From NCBI GenBank assembly GCA_021628825.1, contig JAJXRY010000002.1:434001-498000 (forward strand): a stretch of DNA of 64,000 nt, given 5' to 3'. Positions 47,251 to 57,684 of the stretch are shown piece by piece (position 1 is the stretch's first letter; each line of letters begins with the position of its first letter). The notes under the pieces were generated by a model. It was not told where the DNA came from, did no database searches, and worked only from the letters and a program-made list of their open reading frames with translations. The position numbers and the translations under genes are program-made. The DNA comes from Lachnospiraceae bacterium (lineage in GTDB: Bacteria > Bacillota > Clostridia > Lachnospirales > Lachnospiraceae).

Positions 47251-49451
47251 ATGGACAGACAGAAGTGGAAAAAAACTTTACTGGCAGTATTGCTTACGGG
47301 AAGTATGCTGTTAAGCGGATGCTCCGCATGGCTGATGAGTGATGAGGTGGACAGCGAAGAGGACTGGTCTGCGTATGGGGAAGATTCTTACGAGGAGGAT
47401 GACGACGGTTATTTCGGTGGCAGTGCGGTAATTGGAGGAGGTTCTTCTTACCAGAGCAGTGTATTAGAGGACAATTCCTTAAAGGGAACGGTTATTTCAC
47501 AGGAAAACGGGCAGATGCAGATCAGCCGCCGGAGCAGAGATGAAGAAATTTCCATGGGTGACGGGGATTGGACAATCTTTGTATATCTTTGTGGAAGTGA
47601 CCTTGAATCGGATGGTGGAGCGGCCAGCAGTGATATCGAGGAGGCCTTTGCTGCAAAAGGAAGCGGACGTGTGAAGGTGGTTTATCAGACCGGAGGATCG
47701 TACTTCTGGTATCAGAATATTAATGAAAACAGAGTACAGAGGTTTTTACTGGAAGATGGCGATCTGACGCTGGTGGATGAAAAGCCGGCGGCCAATATGG
47801 GTTCTGCTTCGACGCTGGCAGACTTTTTGTCCTGGGGAGTAACGAATTATCCGTCAGAAAAAAATGGGACTCATTCTCTGGGACCATGGCAGCGGAAGCA
47901 TCAATGGAGTGTGCTTCGATGAGCAGTATGATTATGACAGTCTTACGCTGGGAGAGCTGGATCATGCCCTGAATCAGGTGTACGATCAGATGACCGACCG
48001 GTTTGAGTTTATCGGATTCGATGCGTGCCTGATGAGCACGTTGGAAACAGCAAATGTACTGACGCCCTACGCGCGGTATATGTATGCTTCGCAGGAGATG
48101 GAGCCGGGAAGCGGCTGGAACTATACGGCCCTTTTGAACAATCTTTCTGCAAATCCGGACCTCAACGGAGCACAGCTTGGAGAAAAAGGTCTGCCGGGAA
48201 TATTATGACCATTGCGCGGATTATGGATTCGGAAGCCAGGGTTCGGCGACCTTTTCCATTATTGATCTGTCAAAAATCGATGATGTTTTGATCTCCATGA
48301 ATGAAGCCTTCCGTGTGGCTTATGAGCAGGGAGATCTTGGTGATATTTCGCGAGCTGTGCTGGAAGCGGATTCCTTTGGAGGAAACAGTGTCAGTGAAGG
48401 TTATTCCAATATGCTGGATCTGGGGAATATGCTGGATCAGCTTTCCGGTTATGGACAGGAGGTAAGGGATGCGTCCCAGACCTTGCAGAACTGTGTCCTC
48501 TATTCCATGAACGGACGTCTACACAAGAATGCTTCCGGACTGTCCATTTATTATCCGATTTCCATTCAGGGTTCGGAGGAGTTGAAGATCTTTTCCCAGA
48601 TCTGTCCGAGCAGCTATTACTATGCATTGATTGATAAAATTGCCTATGGTGCTGAAAACGGAAGTGCGGCAGATTATGATAACAGTACCCTGCTTTCGGA
48701 TATGTCAGACATTAACGAATGGCTTGGCGAGGAAAGTGAAGTTACCGGAGATGTCGGCACCAATGCCGGAGAATTTGCGGATATCCAGATCGGACAGATG
48801 GGGGTATCGGATATTTATTTTGATGAGGACGGATTATATACGGTTTCATTCGATAACATGGACGAGCTTGCTTATGCCTGCTGCAGTGTCGGTATGGATG
48901 ACGATGCGGATGGATTCTTTTATCTGGGAACCACGGAGGAAGTAATCTATGATATTGACCGGAACTGTGTTACCGACAATTTTGACGGCTTATGGCCCTG
49001 CATTAATGATAATCTCCTGGCACTGGAGCTTGTAAATACGACAGACAGTTGCAGCATTTATACCTGTAATGTCCTGTTAAATGGTGAAATCGAGACGAAT
49101 CTGCGAATCGAATATGACTGGGAGTACGGTGAATGGAGTGTGATTGGACTCTGGGACGGTATCGATGAAGAGACCGGTATGGCTTCAAGGGAGGTTTATG
49201 AGCTGCAGGATGGCGATGTAATTACCCCGGTTTATTACTGGTTTTCGGTGGATGACGAGGAAGACTGGTATTACGGAGACGATATTGTCGTAGACGGAGA
49301 TCTTGAGATTACTTATGAATGCCTTCCGGAAGGAGCTTATTATTACTGTTTTGAGCTGCATGATATTTATGGAAATGTGTATTATACGCCATTCACACTT
49401 CAATATGTAGATGAAGACGGAGAGGTCTGGGTTGATGGAGAATTCTATTAA
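47251..49451 (+). CDS. Clostripain-like (peptidase C11) lipoprotein (frameshifted)
   Basis: About 733 residues. A lipoprotein signal (KKTLLAVLLTGSMLLSGCSA) is followed by an acidic Asp/Glu/Ser linker and the C11 domain: WTIFVYLCGSDLESDGGAAS, the catalytic His in MGLILWDHGSGS and Cys in FIGFDACLMSTLETA. A C-terminal beta-rich, very acidic domain of 280 residues follows. Likely a surface-anchored Cys endopeptidase cleaving after Arg or Lys. A-run shifts near 47862 and 48186 break it. It overlaps the next gene by 17 bases. Confidence 0.88.
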
Positions 49452-49704
49452 TAAAAATCTGCGGGTCTGTAAGAAATGCCTCACAAGGGACATGATAGAC
49501 AGGGCAGATTATTTCAAGAGCATGTATGATTATATTGAGAATCTGGACCAGGATATTAAGACAGAAGATTCTTTGTATGAAAAGCGTCTGGCGGTCTGTA
49601 AGGAATGTGAGCGGCTGGCGGATGGCATGTGTAAGGGCTGCGGCTGCTTCGTAGAAATGCGGGCAGCCGTAACAAAGAATGCCTGCCCGTATGGGAAATG
49701 GTAG
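49435..49704 (+). CDS. Small cysteine-rich protein, DUF6171-like
   Basis: Eighty-nine residues with three Cys pairs: RVCKKCLTRDM, VCKECERLADGMCKGCGCF, and NACPYGKW. The pattern suggests a zinc-ribbon-like protein; I associate it with DUF6171, known only from Firmicutes. ATG 49435 overlaps the end of the clostripain-like gene; ATG 49411 is in frame but inside it. Function unknown. Confidence 0.7.
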   Translation: MENSINKNLRVCKKCLTRDMIDRADYFKSMYDYIENLDQDIKTEDSLYEKRLAVCKECERLADGMCKGCGCFVEMRAAVTKNACPYGKW

Positions 49705-49802
49705 CACAGGGCTGAACTTTGTGAATGAAAGCATCTGGGGAAGACAATTTTTTTCATAGATTTCACATTTAACATAGTTAGAAAAAAATATGAAAAAGTA
49801 TA

Positions 49803-49830
49803 TTGACATTTATATCTCCGGTGCTATAAT
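49803..49830 (+). promoter_or_regulatory. Promoter of the metal-efflux operon
   Basis: TTGACA (49803-49808) and TATAAT (49825-49830), both perfect consensus, with a 16-bp spacer. The ArsR-type operator follows 9 bases downstream. Confidence 0.85.
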
Positions 49831-49839
49831 ACAATCAAA

Positions 49840-49861
49840 CATATGAATAAGTGTTCATATG
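49840..49861. promoter_or_regulatory. ArsR/SmtB-type operator
   Basis: CATATGAA and TTCATATG form a perfect 8-bp inverted repeat around TAAGTG. It matches the SmtB/CzrA/CadC operator pattern (ATATGAAyA-n-TrTTCATAT) and lies over the start site of the promoter, so a bound repressor would block initiation. The ArsR gene at 52154 is the obvious ligand. Confidence 0.82.
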
Positions 49862-49891
49862 AAAGAAGATGAAAGCGAAGAGGATGAGAAC

Positions 49892-50112
49892 ATGAAAAAG
49901 ACTTATAAAATTGATGTAGACTGTGCAAACTGTGCAAATAAGATGGAAGAAGCAGCTAAGAACACTACTGGCGTAAAGGATGCAACCGTAAACTTTATGA
50001 CTTTAAAGATGATCGTTGAGTTTGAAGATGGTGCGGAGCCTGCTTCTGTCATGAAAGATGTACTTAAGAACTGTAAAAAAAGGTAGAAGATGATTGCGAA
50101 ATCTTCTTATAA
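49892..50112 (+). CDS. Small HMA-domain metal-binding protein (frameshifted at the end)
   Basis: About 73 residues after correction (tail KKVEDDCEIFL). One heavy-metal-associated domain with VDCANCANKMEEA, the CxxC metal site of the fold. It corresponds to the N-terminal domain usually fused to P-type ATPases; the ATPase that follows lacks it, so it probably delivers Zn, Cd or a related metal to that pump. An A7 run near 50078 causes the shift. ATG 49892 is chosen over 49859 because GAGGATGAG precedes it and homology starts there. Confidence 0.88.
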
Positions 50113-50167
50113 GAAGAACGTATCTTAAAATAAAAAGATGAGGCAAAGGAGCCTCACGATTGCAACC

Positions 50168-50205
50168 AAAAAGCTGCCTGACAGATTCCTGACAGGCAGC
50201 TTTTT
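50168..50205 (+). terminator. Intrinsic terminator between the HMA and ATPase genes
   Basis: AAGCTGCCTG pairs with CAGGCAGCTT, followed by TTTTT. A smaller GAGGC...GCCTC hairpin precedes it at about 50142-50156. It should make the HMA transcript more abundant than that of the ATPase, whose ATG is 17 bases after the T-tract. Confidence 0.85.
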
Positions 50206-50221
50206 AGAAAAAGAGGATGGT

Positions 50222-52093
50222 ATGAATAAAAAAAAGCAGAAAAAGGTATTAGTCAGAATTATTGTGGCATTTGTGTTACTCATCGTTCTGTCATTTGTAC
50301 CGGTAGATGGATGGATTCAGTTCGCATTATATATGATTCCTTATCTGGTTATCGGTTATGATATTTTGAAAAAGGCGGTTAAGGGAATTATGAACCATCA
50401 GGTATTTGATGAGAACTTCCTGATGGCTGTTGCAACTGTCGGTGCGATTGCCCTTGGTGACTATAAGGAAGGCGTAGCCGTTATGCTGTTCTATCAGATT
50501 GGTGAGCTTTTCCAGAGCTATGCCGTAGGCAAGAGCCGCAGGAACATCAGCGAGCTGATGGATATCCGCCCGGATTACGCCAATGTAGAGCAGGATGGCG
50601 AACTGGTACAGGTGGATCCCGATGAAGTAGAGATTGGTACGGTTATTCTGGTAAAGCCCGGTGAAAAGATCCCGATTGATGGTGTTGTTGTAGAAGGTAC
50701 TTCGAGTCTTAACACAAGCGCCCTCACCGGTGAAAGTCTTCCGAGAGAAGCCAAGGAAGGCGATGAAGTCATCAGCGGCTGTATTAATATGACCGGTCTT
50801 TTAAAGATCCGGACAACAAAGGAATTCGGGGAATCTACCGTTTCCAAGATCCTGGAGCTGGTAGAAAATTCCAGTTCGAGAAAATCCAGATCAGAGAATT
50901 TTATTTCCAAGTTTGCAAGAATTTATACTCCGGCGGTCTGCTACGGCGCAGTAGCTCTTGCATTGATTCCTCCCATTGTGAGAATGGTATTTATGGGACT
51001 TCCGGCAGACTTCGGTACATGGATTTACAGAGCATTGACGTTCCTTGTTATCAGTTGTCCCTGTGCACTGGTTATCAGTATTCCTTTAAGCTTCTTCGCA
51101 GGAATCGGCGGCGCGAGCAAGGAAGGTGTTCTGGTGAAAGGCTCCAATTATCTGGAAACCCTTTCTCAGACCAAATATGTTGTATTTGATAAGACCGGAA
51201 CCATGACACAGGGTGTTTTTGAAGTGAGCAGCATTTATCCGGCAGCTCTTTCCAAAGAGGAAGTGGTTGAGTATGCAGCATGTGCCGAAAGCTATTCCAG
51301 TCATCCGATCAGTAAGAGCCTTCAGAAAGCATATGGTAAAGAGATTGATAAGAACCGTGTAACAGAGGTCAAAGAAATCAGTGGTAAGGGTGTTACCGCA
51401 CAGGTTGACGGCCGGCTGGTCGCAACCGGAAACGGAAAGCTCATGGATCAGCTCGGTGTTCCATATACGGTATGCAATGAGGTCGGAACTCTGGTTTATG
51501 TAGCAGTCGATGGCAAGTTCGCCGGATGCATTCTGATCTCTGATCTGTTGAAGCCGCATGCCAAGGAAGCGATTGCTGCTTTGAAGAATGCCGGTGTTAC
51601 CAAGACGGTTATGCTGACCGGTGATACGAAACGTGTAGCAGATGCAGTGGCAGCGGAGCTTGGTATTCACGAGGTATGCAGTGAACTTCTCCCGGCAGAT
51701 AAAGTATCCAAGGTGGAAGAACTTCTTGCTGAGAAGAGCGAGAAAGAGAAGCTTGCCTTCGTTGGTGACGGTATCAATGATGCTCCGGTGCTTTCCAGAG
51801 CCGATATCGGAATTGCCATGGGAGCGCTTGGATCGGATGCAGCGATTGAAGCAGCAGATATTGTCCTGATGGATGATGACCCGTTAAAGATTGCAAAGGC
51901 TATCAAGATTTCCAGAAAATGTATCCGTATCGTATATGAGAATATTTATTTTGCAATTGGCATCAAGGTGATCTGTCTGATCCTCGGAGCACTCGGTATT
52001 GCCAACATGTGGGTAGCAATCTTCGCCGATGTAGGAGTTATGGTCATTGCCGTACTGAATGCAATCCGTGCACTGTTTGTTAAAAAACTTTAA
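50222..52093 (+). CDS. Heavy-metal P1B-type ATPase (Zn/Cd/Pb type)
   Basis: 623 residues, intact. Exports divalent soft metals using ATP. Features in order: two N-terminal helices, the A domain TALTGESLPREA, the membrane CPC motif (VISCPCALVISIPLSFFAGIG), the phosphorylation site DKTGTMTQG, the HP locus SSHPISKSL, ATP-binding GDGINDAPVLSRADIGIAMG and two final helices. CPC with these surroundings indicates ZntA/CadA type. No HMA domain is present, consistent with the separate HMA protein. ATG 50222 follows AGAGGATGG. Confidence 0.94.
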   Translation: MNKKKQKKVLVRIIVAFVLLIVLSFVPVDGWIQFALYMIPYLVIGYDILKKAVKGIMNHQVFDENFLMAVATVGAIALGDYKEGVAVMLFYQIGELFQSYAVGKSRRNISELMDIRPDYANVEQDGELVQVDPDEVEIGTVILVKPGEKIPIDGVVVEGTSSLNTSALTGESLPREAKEGDEVISGCINMTGLLKIRTTKEFGESTVSKILELVENSSSRKSRSENFISKFARIYTPAVCYGAVALALIPPIVRMVFMGLPADFGTWIYRALTFLVISCPCALVISIPLSFFAGIGGASKEGVLVKGSNYLETLSQTKYVVFDKTGTMTQGVFEVSSIYPAALSKEEVVEYAACAESYSSHPISKSLQKAYGKEIDKNRVTEVKEISGKGVTAQVDGRLVATGNGKLMDQLGVPYTVCNEVGTLVYVAVDGKFAGCILISDLLKPHAKEAIAALKNAGVTKTVMLTGDTKRVADAVAAELGIHEVCSELLPADKVSKVEELLAEKSEKEKLAFVGDGINDAPVLSRADIGIAMGALGSDAAIEAADIVLMDDDPLKIAKAIKISRKCIRIVYENIYFAIGIKVICLILGALGIANMWVAIFADVGVMVIAVLNAIRALFVKKL

Positions 52094-52153
52094 TGAAAAA
52101 CTTGAACTGTGAAACAGCGGTTTTACGAATGGAGTTTAGAAAGGAAAAAAATT

Positions 52154-52510
52154 ATGTCAGAAGTAGAATGTTGTGATACCGTAGAAGTGCATGAGGATCT
52201 GCTGAAAATTGTGCAGGATACCATGCCGGATGAACAGGAGCTGAATGATCTGGCAGATCTGTTTAAGATATTCGGTGATTATACAAGAATCCGTATCCTG
52301 TTTGTCCTGTTTGAATCAGAGGTATGTGTCTGTGATCTGGCACAGGCCTTGAATATGACACAGTCTGCGATTTCACATCAGTTGAAAATTCTGAAGCAGA
52401 GCAGACTGGTAAAGAGCCGCAGAGAAGGCAAGTCGATCTTTTATTCACTGGCAGATGAACATGTGGAAACGATCATCGGCAAGGGAAGAGAGCATATCGA
52501 GGAAGATTAA
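52154..52510 (+). CDS. ArsR/SmtB-family metal-responsive repressor
   Basis: 118 residues. The winged helix contains SEVCVCDLAQALNMTQSAISHQLKILKQSRLV. A CVC in the alpha-3 region and Cys pair ECC near the N-terminus resemble the CadC alpha-3N site; DEHVETIIGKGREHIEE at the C-terminus resembles the alpha-5 Zn site of SmtB/CzrA. It ends the operon and probably binds the operator at 49840. ATG 52154 follows GAAAGG. Confidence 0.93.
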   Translation: MSEVECCDTVEVHEDLLKIVQDTMPDEQELNDLADLFKIFGDYTRIRILFVLFESEVCVCDLAQALNMTQSAISHQLKILKQSRLVKSRREGKSIFYSLADEHVETIIGKGREHIEED

Positions 52511-52560
52511 AAATCAGTAAAAAGGATGCAGATCTTCTGATTATATTTAAAAAGAATGAA

Positions 52561-52604
52561 AAATGGAAAGCCCAGCAAAAGTCGCTTGGACTTCCCATTT
52601 TTTT
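52561..52604 (+). terminator. Terminator of the metal-efflux operon
   Basis: AAATGGAAAGCCCAGC pairs with GCTTGGACTTCCCATTT with two mismatches, followed by seven T. It lies 50 bases after the ArsR stop. Confidence 0.7.
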
Positions 52605-52661
52605 ATTTTTGCATTTTTTTATCGTAGTGAACGTAGTGAAATTGACAACGTTCCTAGAACT

Positions 52662-52694
52662 AAAAAAACCCCGGAAGATCAGTGTTTTCCGAGG
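52662..52694 (-). terminator. Terminator of the tRNA-Phe/tRNA-Gly unit
   Basis: On the minus strand CCTCGGAA pairs with TTCCGGGG (one G-T pair) and is followed by TTTTTTT. It begins 7 bases after tRNA-Gly. Confidence 0.8.
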
Positions 52695-52701
52695 ATAAAA
52701 A

Positions 52702-52772
52702 AGCGGGTGATGGGAATCGAACCCACGTATCCAGCTTGGAAGGCTGGTGTTCTACCATTGAACTACACCCGC
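52702..52772 (-). tRNA. tRNA-Gly (anticodon TCC)
   Basis: Acceptor GCGGGTG pairs with CACCCGC, discriminator T. The anticodon loop CTTCCAA gives TCC; GGTTCGATTCC is the T-arm. CCA is not encoded. Confidence 0.95.
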
Positions 52773-52798
52773 AAAAAAATAAATATATAAAATTAAAA

Positions 52799-52872
<74 letters not shown>

Positions 52873-53005
52873 TCGCTCGCATCACACAACTGGTATTGTA
52901 CAATTCCGCTATGATATTGTCAAGAAATTTTTTTAAAAAAACTTTTTTTCCATAACTTTTTTGAATATCCTTGTGATTCTTATCTGATTTTTATTCAGAG
53001 GAAGA

Positions 53006-53686
53006 TTAGCCAATAAGAATGGCATCCTTTTCGGAATCATAAGTCAGGGTAAGCACACAGCCGTCCTCGGAATAATCCTTTACCGCAAGATTTAGTTCAT
53101 ATAAACTGCCATCTTCGGAGATCAGTTCGAGTACCCAGGGGGTATTCTGTACATCACGGTAGATGACAAGCCCTGTCATACGCTGGGTAGGCATAAAGCT
53201 TGAAAGTGTTTCCAGTAAATCTACATTCTGGATTGTTCCCTGCTGGTGAAGGGATAACCCTACAAAGGTGAGGTTCGTATCATTTACCAGAGAGACATTG
53301 ATCGGAGTAAGAATTGCTGCATTTTCCGTATCCCGGATGTTGTTAATTGCTGTCAGGTATTCTTCGTAGGTGCTGATGATGGAGTCCATTGTATCGATGA
53401 GCATATCGATTTCTTCATCGTTCATATCATTCAGATTGTAGGTGTTTACCTGTGTAATTTTTTCTCCAAGAGCAACCAGCTTTTCATCGAGGGAATCATT
53501 CTCAATCTGCTTGTGTGCCGATACGACACGGTTATGTATGGCAACCAGATTGGAGTAGGTGTCCTGTGCCTGTGCAATCTTTTCTGCAGATGGGCCGCCA
53601 CATGCGGTAAGAAGCAGTGTAGAAGCTAATATGGCACAGGATAACAGAGAACATAAACTTTTCTTTATGGAAAATATGCGTTTCAT
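53006..53686 (-). CDS. Lipoprotein of unknown family
   Basis: 226 residues, intact. Signal SLLSCAILASTLLLTACGG ends in a lipobox (LTAC). The first 90 residues after the Cys are helical and polar (AEKIAQAQDTYSNLV), probably a coiled bundle; the rest is beta-rich and contains two segments that look like cognate domains of surface lipoproteins (INVSLVNDTNLTFVGLSLHQ). I recognise no enzyme motif. Gene is monocistronic, transcribed away from the AraC gene. Confidence 0.65.
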   Translation of the reverse strand: MKRIFSIKKSLCSLLSCAILASTLLLTACGGPSAEKIAQAQDTYSNLVAIHNRVVSAHKQIENDSLDEKLVALGEKITQVNTYNLNDMNDEEIDMLIDTMDSIISTYEEYLTAINNIRDTENAAILTPINVSLVNDTNLTFVGLSLHQQGTIQNVDLLETLSSFMPTQRMTGLVIYRDVQNTPWVLELISEDGSLYELNLAVKDYSEDGCVLTLTYDSEKDAILIG

Positions 53687-53791
53687 AAGTCGGGATCCTT
53701 TTTATAACTTTAAAATTACATTCACAATATAAATTATGACAAATGTTTTTTTATGAATGCAGACATTCCTTGCTTATATTGTCATAATTTA

Positions 53792-53810
53792 CATGATTCT
53801 GAACAGTTAC
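53792..53810. repeat. Solitary arm of the CTGAACAGTTAC repeat in a 333-base gap
   Basis: CATGATTCTGAACAGTTAC resembles the right arm of the palindromic family; no left arm is evident. It sits between the divergent lipoprotein and AraC genes (53687-54019). Elsewhere in the gap TATAAT at 53948 may be the -10 of the AraC/gal promoter, with no good -35. Confidence 0.4.
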
Positions 53811-54019
53811 ACCTTATCACAATGCAGGATTGTCTGCAAGGGAATGTTCAATTTACAAGTGTGCGGCTGCTGCGTGAACGGTAGCATTTACAACATTTCG
53901 ACAGGTTATCTGAACAATCCATACTGTTATTTTACAAGGATATGAGATATAATCAAAAACATAGAGACATGAGTTCGTGGAATGCTATATAGAACGGGAA
54001 GATACAGAAAGGAAACCGG

Positions 54020-54859
54020 ATGGAGAGAGCCTATAAACTGGAATTCGCAGGAGAGCGGGCGGGAAGCCTGTATGTGAGCTGCTGCGGCCTGTCCAAAACA
54101 GAGCCGCTGCACAGCTTTGGACCTGCACAGAAGCCATATTATCTCATTCATTATATTCTCCGTGGCAAGGGCAGATTTTCCCTGCGGAATCAGGAATTTC
54201 AACTCTCTTCCGGGAATGGATTCCTGATCCCGCCGGAGGAGCTGAGCTTTTTATCAGGCAGATGAAAAGGAACCGTGGACGTATATCTGGGTTGGTTTTC
54301 AGGGTGAAATGGCAGAGCGGATTCTGCAGAACGTCGGACTTACCGTGACGAATCCGGTTTTCAGTTCACAGTGTAGTGAGGAATTGTATCAGGCGGTTAA
54401 GGATATGATGGAGCACAATACCTACGGGATTTCCAATGAACTTCGCCGGAACGGACAGCTTCAGGTGTTTCTTTCCCTGATTGCGGATGGTGTTACGACA
54501 CAGGAGCACGGCGAGATAGATCAGGCCGATCACTATGTGGAACGAGCGGTTTCCTATATCCGCAGCAATTACTGCAATCCACTCAAGGTTACGGACGTGG
54601 CAGATTATGTATGTGTGAACCGGAGCTATCTGTATACCCTGTTTAAGAATGCGCTTGGCATGTCTCCACAGCAGTTCCTGGCGAATTACCGGGTACATAA
54701 GGCAATGGAGCTGCTAAGGACAACAGAGCTTCCGGTGGAGAGCATTGCATTGTCCTGCGGGTACACGGATCCGCTGGTTTTTACCAAGGCTTTTAAACAT
54801 GTCAAAAAGATTTCCCCATCCGGTTACCGGAAAGAAGTACGGACGGGAGAAGTAAATAA
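54020..54859 (+). CDS. AraC-family regulator next to galK (frameshifted; 3' end uncertain)
   Basis: About 280 residues. An N-terminal cupin half (KPYYLIHYILRGKGRFSLRN) and the C-terminal double helix-turn-helix LKVTDVADYVCVNRSYLYTLFK and LPVESIALSCGYTDPLVFTKAFK ending SPSGYRK. A shift near 54262 splits the two halves. After GYRK no stop follows in frame: the reading continues into galK. A one-base shift near 54835 would end it at TAA 54857-54859, and galK has its own strong ribosome site, so two proteins are likely. It probably senses galactose or an upstream sugar. Confidence 0.82.
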
Positions 54860-54914
54860 GAATCAGGATTACTTAAAACAAATTGAAGGTGCGTTATTAT
54901 TAAAAGGAGGAACG

Positions 54915-56086
54915 ATGATGAAAGAACAGCTTTTAAAAAAATTCGGAGAGGTATTTGGCAGCACAGAGGGCGCAGCAGTTTACTTTGCACCCGGCCGTGT
55001 AAATCTGATTGGAGAACATACCGATTATAACGGAGGTCATGTTTTTCCCTGTGCCTTGACAATCGGTACTTACGGTGTTGCCAGAGTGAGAAAGGACAAC
55101 ATGCTACAATTTTATTCTATGAACTTTGAACAGTTAGGGGTAATCGGGAGCAGGCTCGAGGATCTGAAGCCGGAAAAGGAAGCAGACTGGACCAATTATC
55201 CCAAGGGTGTGATCTGGGCATTTGACAAGAAGGGTTATCCGGTTACTTCCGGTATGGATCTTCTGTTATATGGAAATATTCCGAACGGTTCCGGACTTTC
55301 TTCCTCTGCATCCGTAGAAGTTCTGACCGGATTTATTTTTAAAGGGATTTCTTCGGATTTGATGTGACGAATCAGGATCTGGCACTGATCGGACAGTATT
55401 CCGAGAATAATTTTAATGGTGTAAACTGCGGAATCATGGATCAGTTTGCGATTGCCATGGGGAAAAAGGATCATGCGATTTTCCTGGACACCGCAGACCT
55501 GTCCTACACGTATGCACCGATTCACTTAAGTGGTGCGAAAATCGTTATTGCATGCAGTAATAAGAAGCGTGGACTTGGCGATTCCAAATATAATGAGCGC
55601 AGAAGCGAATGTGAAGAGGCACTCCGCCGCGTTCAGAAAGTAAAGAAGGTAGAAAACTGGGGAGCGCTCACCGAAGCAGAATTTGAAGAGATAAAGGGAG
55701 CCATCGGGGATGAAGTGCTGGAGCGTCGTGCAAAGCATGCCGTATATGAGAACCAGCGTACCATAAAGGCGGTTGCTGCCTTACAGAATAATGACATCAC
55801 TCTCTTTGGGGAACTCATGAATGCTTCCCACGTATCCTTGCGTGATGATTACGAGGTAACCGGAATCGAACTGGATACGCTGGTAGAAGAGGCATGGAAG
55901 GTGCCGGGAGTGATCGGATCCCGTATGACCGGAGCCGGTTTTGGTGGATGTACCATCAGTATTGTTAAGGATGAAGCAATTGAAGAGTTTATTAAGCAGG
56001 TAGGCGAAGCCTATGAGAAGAAGATCGGTTATGCGGCAGACTTCTATGTAGTAGAAATCGGCGACGGTCCGTGCAAGTTAAAATAA
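54915..56086 (+). CDS. galK: Galactokinase (frameshifted)
   Basis: Phosphorylates galactose to galactose-1-phosphate. About 390 residues. GRVNLIGEHTDYNGGHVFPC (galactokinase signature), IPNGSGLSSSASVEVL (ATP-binding GHMP motif), NNFNGVNCGIMDQFAIAMG and TGAGFGGCTISIV are present. Shifts near 55338-55347, at T and G runs, give a false stop at 55367. AAAAGGAGGAACG precedes ATG 54915; ATG 54918 also fits. First enzyme of the Leloir pathway, followed by galT. Confidence 0.95.
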
Positions 56087-56151
56087 ATATCCGCATGGGA
56101 TGAGCAGAATATGAAGTGTTTGAAAAGAGAGCGTGAACGGAGGATAGGATC

Positions 56152-57684
56152 ATGCAGAATATGCAGAATGCATTAATTCGTCTGGTGGCATATGGCAGAA
56201 ATACGGAGCTGTTACCGGAGGAAGATGAAATTTATACCGTGAACCGGTTACTGGAGCTGTTTGAAATTGATGAATTACAGGGAGAGCTTTCGGTTCATGA
56301 GCAGATTGAGGAAGCGCGTAAGGAGACGAGCGTTGAAGATCTGGAAGCAATTCTGAAGGAGCTGTTAGACGGTGCTTTTGAAAAAGGTATTCTGAAAGAA
56401 AACAGTGTCGTATACCGAGATCTGTTTGACACAAAGATTATGAGTATGCTGCTTCCGAGACCGAGTGAGGTCATCCGTAAGTTTCGTGAGCTGTACGCGA
56501 AGAGCCCGAAGGAAGCAACCGATTATTACTATAAATTCAGTGGAGACACCGATTATATCCGCAGATACCGGATTAAGCGGGATATGAAATGGGAAGCACC
56601 TACCGAGTATGGGGATTTAACCATTACAATCAACCTTTCCAAGCCGGAGAAGGACCCCAAGGCGATTGCAGCAGCGAAGCTGATGAAGCAGGCCGGATAT
56701 CCGAAGTGTCTGCTCTGCCGTGAAAACGAAGGATATGCAGGCCGGATCAATCATCCGGCAAGACAGAATCACCGTATTATTCCCATTCAGATCAATGGGG
56801 AACAGTGGGGCTTCCAGTATTCTCCTTATGTTTATTACAATGAGCATTGTATCGTGTTTAACGGACAGCATGTACCGATGAAGATTGATCACAATACCTT
56901 CTGCAAGCTGTTTGATTTCGTGAAACAGTTCCCACACTATATTCTGGGATCGAATGCGGATCTTCCGATTGTTGGTGGATCGATTCTGACACACGATCAT
57001 TTTCCAGGGTGGAAACCATGAATTCCCGATGGCGAAGGCTCCTGTTGAAAAAGAATTCATCATTCCGGGTTATGAGGATGTGGAGGCAGGTATTGTGAAG
57101 TGGCCGATGTCGGTAATCCGCCTGAAGGCAGAGAATCCGGAGAGAATCATTGCCCTTGCCGATGTGATCCTGGATGCATGGCGTGGCTATACAGATGAGG
57201 CAGCTTTTATCTATGCCGAGACAGATGGCGAAAAGCACAACACCATTACCCCGATTGCCCGTAAGAAGGGAGATAAGTTTGAACTGGATCTGGTGCTTCG
57301 GAATAACATTACGACGCAGGAGCATCCTTTGGGCGTTTACCATCCTCATGCGAACCTCCATCATATCAAGAAAGAAAAATATTGGTCTGATTGAGGTTAT
57401 GGGTCTTGCCGTACTGCCGGCACGTCTGAAAAACGAGATGGAAGAGCTGAAGCAGGCAATTCTTGCAGGCAGTGATTTGCATGCAACACCGACACTTTCC
57501 ACCCATGCAGCATGGGCTGAAGAATTCTTAAAGAAATATCCGGTTGTGAATGCAGATAACGTGGATGAGATTATTCAAAAGGAAATCGGACTGGTATTTA
57601 TGCAGGTGCTTACGGATGCAGGTGTTTACAAGCGGACACCGGAAGGCATGGAAGCATTTGAGCGGTTTTATCAAGAGCCTATGA
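56152..57684 (+). CDS. galT: Galactose-1-phosphate uridylyltransferase, class II (frameshifted)
   Basis: Exchanges Gal-1-P with UDP-glucose. About 510 residues, the Firmicutes class II length. Motifs are PKCLLCRENEGYAGRINHPARQNHRII and, after correction near 57003, ILTHDHFQGGNHEFPMAKAP. Further shifts lie near 57377 and 57668; removing the extra T in GGTTTTATC gives ERFIKSL and a TGA at 57682-57684. ATG 56152 is repeated (ATGCAGAATATGCAGAAT). The corrected stop overlaps the next start codon as ATGA. Confidence 0.94.

Noticed and set aside
52620..52640. Direct repeat CGTAGTGAACGTAGTGAA after the ArsR terminator
   Set aside because: Two short copies only, with no nearby gene start; probably slippage and not a binding site.
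54309..55367. True AraC-GalK fusion protein
   Set aside because: galK has a strong ribosome site at its own ATG and a one-base correction restores a stop at the usual AraC end; kept only as a finding to check.
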